Shown: positions 59,111 to 64,000 of the stretch, piece after piece
How the letters are laid out: each line of letters starts with the position of its first letter
How positions within the stretch are numbered: the stretch's first letter is position 1
Assembly (NCBI GenBank): GCA_021234155.1
Contig: JAJEKV010000050.1
Span: 4,116,488-4,180,487 of the forward strand
Length of the DNA: 64,000 bases
Direction: 5' to 3'
Source of the DNA: Isoetes taiwanensis
Lineage: Eukaryota; Streptophyta; Lycopodiopsida; Isoetales; Isoetaceae
The notes under the pieces: generated by a model
What the model saw: only the letters and a program-made list of their open reading frames with translations
Database searches by the model: none
Told to the model about the DNA's origin: nothing
Translations under genes and position numbers: made by a program

Positions 59111-60069
59111 GCCCATCACAAAACATTAGACAAAGGCCGAGGACTCAAGTGAAAATGTAGAGGTAATGATAATGCTCAATGCGTACTGGATTCATGGCCA
59201 TCGAAACTCTAGGGCCAACCACAGCAGTAGAAACCTTACACCCCATATCCAGAGTCGACTTCTTCCACCAACCAGAACTCCAGCCACTAGGAACCATCCA
59301 TAGGCGACAACTACCACTCACACGACGCGCCATTGACAACATTCCGGTACGCCTAGGACTCTCTCCGACAAAACCAAATTCTCGACCCTCTGCAAGCCAG
59401 GGTCTTCACACATGGATACCACCGGCACTCACGCGAAAAGAAGATAATGTGATCCTTCAGCGACAGAGTCAACACCGGCAAGAGTACAACCAACGTGGGT
59501 CTGCAAAGAACTACTTAAAGTGAAACGAGTCGTACCCAAAAAAAAAAAAAACACTCCATTCATTTCATGCCGGGGTGTAGATGAACCTGCGACAGCCCTC
59601 AGAATGGAACTCTCTCCTACATGAAATCCCTCACCCTACGCTCGAGTAGCACAAATTCGACTCCGTTCTGCCACTCTACCATCCATCCACTCCTCCTCTC
59701 TCTAATCATGCCATAGAAAGTACATGCATGAGAAATTAGAATGTCCTTGCATTAGAAAATCCTCCACTTGATTTTGCCCAACTGTTCTCCTATTATTAAA
59801 TGTCAATATTCTAAAAACATCCTAGATCCGTATTGCATTTCGTAGATTCCTAAAATTCTACAAGTCTCTCATGGTTTCTAAGGATCACAAAGATTCCACA
59901 TTATTAGAGGAGGGATTCCACACGTTGTTTAAAATCCCCTGATTCACCAAATTCCCTATATCCCTTAGATTCCTAAGGTTCATAGAATACCCGAGTTCTC
60001 TGCAGATTCCCTATGTTCCCAAAAATTCTCCCCAGGTTCATGGGTCAAGCAGACTCTGTGAAGATTCCC
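59111..60069. other. Non-coding stretch
   Basis: No supported gene. From about 59820 to 60060 the motif GATTCC(C/T)TA..TTC recurs loosely (agattccctatgttcc, tagattcctaaggttc, tagattcctaaaattc). Confidence 0.4.
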
Positions 60070-63000
60070 CTGATGCGGTAGGGCCCGCTCATGGAGTCAT
60101 GAAGCTAGAACCGTGAGAAGAAGGAGGAATAATTTTCCAAGATTCTAGAAACCCATAGTTTAAGAAAAAAAAAAGGTGTTGGAGGAAAACCAAATAGGTT
60201 GCCCGTGAGTTCACATGACATCAGCTAAGGTCCTCATGATTTAAAGATCAAACTTATGAAAAGAAAGCAAAATATAAGCTTTGCCACGTTCACGATGGGA
60301 TTTTCATAACCAAGCCATCGCCACCATGTAATTTATCCGCCGCTCATCCCTCAGCCGTTCGATTTAGAAAAACTTTCAGCAAGATGTAAACACGCCCGTT
60401 TCACATTAAGATTTTTATATTCTATATTAAAAGGCAAAAATGCATAAATTAATTACAATGCCACCTCAAAATCTATATATTAAATATATAGATAAGATAT
60501 GGTGGCAAATAAATCACATGCCACCTCAACCTAACACCTCATGATTATCAATGCTTGCATGCATGTATGCCACTAACCACATACCGGAACTTCCTTTACC
60601 TGTCACAGCCTTCCTCTCTTATAGTTTGAGCGATCCGATTTCACCTTCCCCATCTAACGGCCCATCGTGCTGGTGCATCAAACCCCACTCCATATACCTC
60701 TCTCAAATGCACCCATCAATTCCTCCACTCCCATCCATGGTGATTATCGCTCGCCATCTAGTTTGTCGTTTTGACGATGGGATCAATCTCGTGAACATGA
60801 CCCATGGGATGACAAAATCTTACATCGATCACTGACGGCTCCGTCGCGACAAAATAGTGCCGAAAACACCCTTTGCTTAGGAGTCTCGACGAAGAGATCA
60901 CTTGGTAGGCCCCACGTATCGAACCCCTCGCAAGCTCACGGGCCTTGACGATTAAAAGCGAGAAGGAAGGGAAGGAAGGAAGGAAGGAAGGTGCGCATGG
61001 AGTCGGAGACGATAGTGTAGGGACCCCATCACAAAACCTGCTGACAGCGGATCTTGCGGTTAAAGCCCACGAATCCGATTAAATACTTTGCCACCTCACT
61101 ACCTTTTTTGTTCAATGAGTTGCCTTTTTGTCCAATAAATTTACCACACCTCACCCTCCTTCGTGAAAAAAAATCAATTCCATATTAAAAAGTTAACAGG
61201 ATTTGTGCCACCTTTTAATCTAGCGGTTGAGATCTGCACCAACTTTTTTTGGCACCGCCTACATACCTTCGCCTACAAAATCCGAGGCTAGGATTTATTC
61301 TCCCTTTTTGATCCAACGGTTTGAGATGTGGTGCATGCCCCATTGCATGCCCATGCATGCCCTCATAAGCCATCCATGCACCTCAATGAGGTGGCATTAT
61401 CCACGGCCTTTCATTTCGTGGTTAGACGGTTGGGATGAATCTCACATGAACATGGGCATGGGATGACAAAACGCACATCTATCGTGTATATGGCATGGAC
61501 TCTCTTCAGTTCCCCTAATTAGAAAGGGAGTTTTAGTGGGAGGCGGCTCTGAAGTCGCCGGCTTCGAGCACCAGTAAGAAGAAGAAGAGGAAAGAACTCC
61601 ATTTTTCAAGATTCAAAGTATGAACCAAGAAAAAAAGGTGTTGGAAGGAAAACCAAAATGGGTTGCCAGTTCCTGCAAACATCAGCTTCGTCCTCATGGT
61701 TAAAGATCGAGAAAAGAAAACGCTTAGAAGAAAGCAAAATACAACTTTACAGTTCCACACACCGCTCCAAAGTTTTCTATCCATAAATATTGCCGTAGCC
61801 AAGTTACGTCATAGCTCGTCTCATGGTTAAATTTGAAAACTTGAAAAAGCAGATATGAAACGCCACGTTTCACATTAAAGTTTTGTATTCTATATTAAAA
61901 GGCCAAAAAATGCATAAAATTAATTACAATGCCACCTCAAATCCTATATGAATATGGTGGCAAATAAATACATGCCACCTCAACTAACACCTCATGATTA
62001 CAATAAATGCTTGCATGCGTAAACCATGCCACCCTAACAATGCATGGAACTTCTTTGTCACCTTCCTCTCTTATAGTTTGAGCGATCCAGTTCCACCTTC
62101 CTCATCTAGCATTGTGTGCATGGTGCGCCCGAAGTGGCATGCATCTTCAATATGTGCATATGTATGCATCGCCACACCATTTATCCATACCTCTGGGAAT
62201 GGAATTATAACTCCGCCCTTGATTTTTGTCATTTAGCGGTAGGATCGAAATCTCACATGAACACTTGACCCATGGGATGACAAAATCACCACGTGATCTG
62301 GCCGGCTCAATCGCGACAAAATAGTGCCAAGCACCACTCCTTGAAAGATCTCGGCGAGAGGAATCCATGGCGCAGGCCCCACCTTCATCAGAGCCTCTCG
62401 CAAGCCCTCAGACGCCCGAGCGGTAAGCGAAGGAAGGAAGGAAGGAATGAAGGAAGAAGGAAGGAAGTCTTTTGCTCGTCGCTGAGGAAGCGTCGGTCCC
62501 TGGGACCCGATCTAGCAATAATGGATTCTTGCCCGGATAAAAAACCGCGGTCCATTCATGAAATCACTGCCACCTCCCTACCTTTTTACAGTAATGAGGG
62601 TGCCTTTTTATTAATAGAGGGGTGCCACCCTCACCTCTTCAAAAGCATCGATTTAATATTAAGTTAATGGTAGGATTTATGCTCTTACCATCCTAACGGT
62701 TGGATCCTCTGCACCAACTTTTTTTTTGCTTCGCTTCGCCCATATTCGCCCTACCAAAATCAGGGCTCAGATTTAATTCTCCCATACGATCAGCTTTGGG
62801 GATGTGGTGCGTGCCCCATCATGCCGTAAATCATGGCCATCCGTACGCCTCAATGGTGGCATTATCGGCCTTTCATTTAGTGATTGGGCGGTTGGGATGA
62901 ATCTCTATGTTCATGGGCATGGGATGACAAACCGCACATCTAATACGATGTATATATATTAAATTAAGACTCCTACAGGAATTCTAGTCGCGAGTTTAGC

Positions 63001-64000
63001 GGTGCGCTCCGTAGATCGCTTCGAGGCTTCGAAGTAAGAAGAAAAGAGAATCGGTACTTCCAAAGTTAAAGAGCCTTGGTTTGATTTGCAGGTGTTGAAG
63101 GAAAACCAAATAGGTTACCCGTAGTTCACATGACATCAAGCTTCGTCCCTCATGGTTAAAGATCGAGAAAGAAAAACATGAAAAGAAAACAAAATATGGC
63201 TTTACCAGGACATGCGATTAAGGTTTTCTATAATAAAAGGCAAAAAATGTTGCCAATATGGTTACATCAACTCGTCCCTCATGGTTAAAGTTTGAAAGAA
63301 AACTTGAAAGAAAGCAAAGATATGAAACTGCCACGTTTCACATTAAGATTGCTATATTCTATATTAAAAGGCAAAATGCATAAAATTAATTACAATGCCA
63401 CCTCAAAATCATATATTAAATATATAGATAAAGATGTAATTGGCAAAATAAATCTGCAATACCACCTCCAACAACACCTCATGATTACAATAAAGTAGCA
63501 TGCACATGTATGCCACCTAACCGCGTACATAGGAACGCTTTATCATGGCCTACTCTCTTATAGTTTGAACGATCCGATTTCACCTTCCCCCATCTAGCGG
63601 CCCGTAATTGCATGGTGCATGGCCCATGCATGTATGTGCATATGTGCATGTGCACATCGGTGCCCATCATGCATCACATGAGGTGGAATGCATAACAGCC
63701 CTTGATTTTGTCATTTTGGCTGGATCGATCTCATGAGAGCATGCGTGGGATGACAAAATCACACCGCATCCCGATCATGACGGCTCCAAATCACGTAAAC
63801 CGTTGCAAGCACCACTCTTAGAAAGGTCTCGACGGAGAATCCCAGCGGCGTGAGGCCCCACCTTCCGTCAGGCCCTCTCTTTGCTGAAAACCGGACGCTT
63901 GAAGGCGATTAAGCGAGGAAAGGAGAACTGCGAGTCAGTTCGTAAATCTTTGCGCATACTTTTTATTATTGGTGCCTTTTTGTTAGTGGGGGTTACTTCA
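60070..64000 (+). repeat. Tandem array of a ~1.47-kb unit, at least 2.7 copies, continuing off the window
   Basis: TGCATAAA followed by TTAATTACAATGCCACCTCA occurs at 60441, 61911 and 63378, so the period is 1470 then 1467 bp. The whole order repeats: GGTGTTGRAGGAAAACC, AGATCGAGAAA, CCACGTTTCACATTAA, CACCTCATGATTA, TCTTATAGTTTGA.CGATCC, CATGGGATGACAAAATC, a (GAAG)n run, ATTAATAGRGG.TG-type spacer, CGGTTGGGATGAATCTC, GGGCATGGGATGACAAA. No open frame is conserved across units. The right end is cut by the window. Confidence 0.88.
60961..60992. repeat. (GAAG)n microsatellite in array unit 1
   Basis: AGAAGGAAGGGAAGGAAGGA repeats; the equivalent in unit 2 is at 62428-62468. It is reduced in unit 3. 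Confidence 0.85.

Overview
This window is plant nuclear DNA that is poor in genes and rich in transposons. The evidence is a plant-specific two-exon membrane-protein gene (270 aa, DUF7733-type), short GT-AG introns, a chromodomain-type Ty3/gypsy element primed by a near-match to initiator tRNA-Met, L1-like LINEs, and a plant-style Helitron 3' end. The mix of dispersed gene remnants, the transposase-like motif at the left edge and many old repeats would fit a fern or another large-genome non-seed plant. The species cannot be fixed from sequence alone.

Layout. 1-4.4 kb: two convergent, intron-bearing, decayed genes, read as parts of one DNA transposon: a transposase-like gene on + and a coiled-coil/RING-like gene on -. 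4.6-8.0 kb: a foldback-like structure whose two arms are tandem ~65-70 bp repeats in opposite orientation, enclosing a ~20 bp minisatellite of about 1.15 kb. 10.2-15.5 kb: an old LTR-element remnant and other non-coding repeats. 15.56-15.59 kb: a Helitron 3' terminus, followed two bases later by a possible second Helitron 5' terminus. 16.95-22.34 kb: a full-length but frameshifted Ty3/gypsy element on the - strand, with LTRs, PBS, PPT and a 5-bp target duplication (TGGCT). A 317-bp MITE sits inside one of its LTRs. 23.5-29.9 kb: an L1-like LINE on + with broken endonuclease and reverse transcriptase, itself hit by a 181-bp poly(A)-tailed insertion, and preceded by an unexplained 511-codon open frame. 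29.9-31.4 kb: an FCP1-type HAD phosphatase pseudogene with a recognisable intron.

33-40 kb: a strong stem-loop and three copies of a dispersed repeat that ends in a perfect-arm palindrome. 40.29-41.41 kb (-): the only clearly intact host gene in the window. 43.3 kb: a long (TG)n(AG)n microsatellite. 44.8-45.7 kb (-): another decayed, probably transposon-derived coding region. 47.6-48.8 kb: a second LINE remnant. 47.4-55.3 kb: several copies of one repeat family in both orientations, forming a long inverted repeat near 54 kb. 60.07-64.0 kb: at least 2.7 tandem copies of a ~1.47-kb unit that runs off the right edge.

Apart from the 270-aa membrane protein, nearly everything recognisable is mobile DNA or a relic. 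The genes therefore do not form a pathway. The value of the window lies in its nested insertions, which can be ordered in time.
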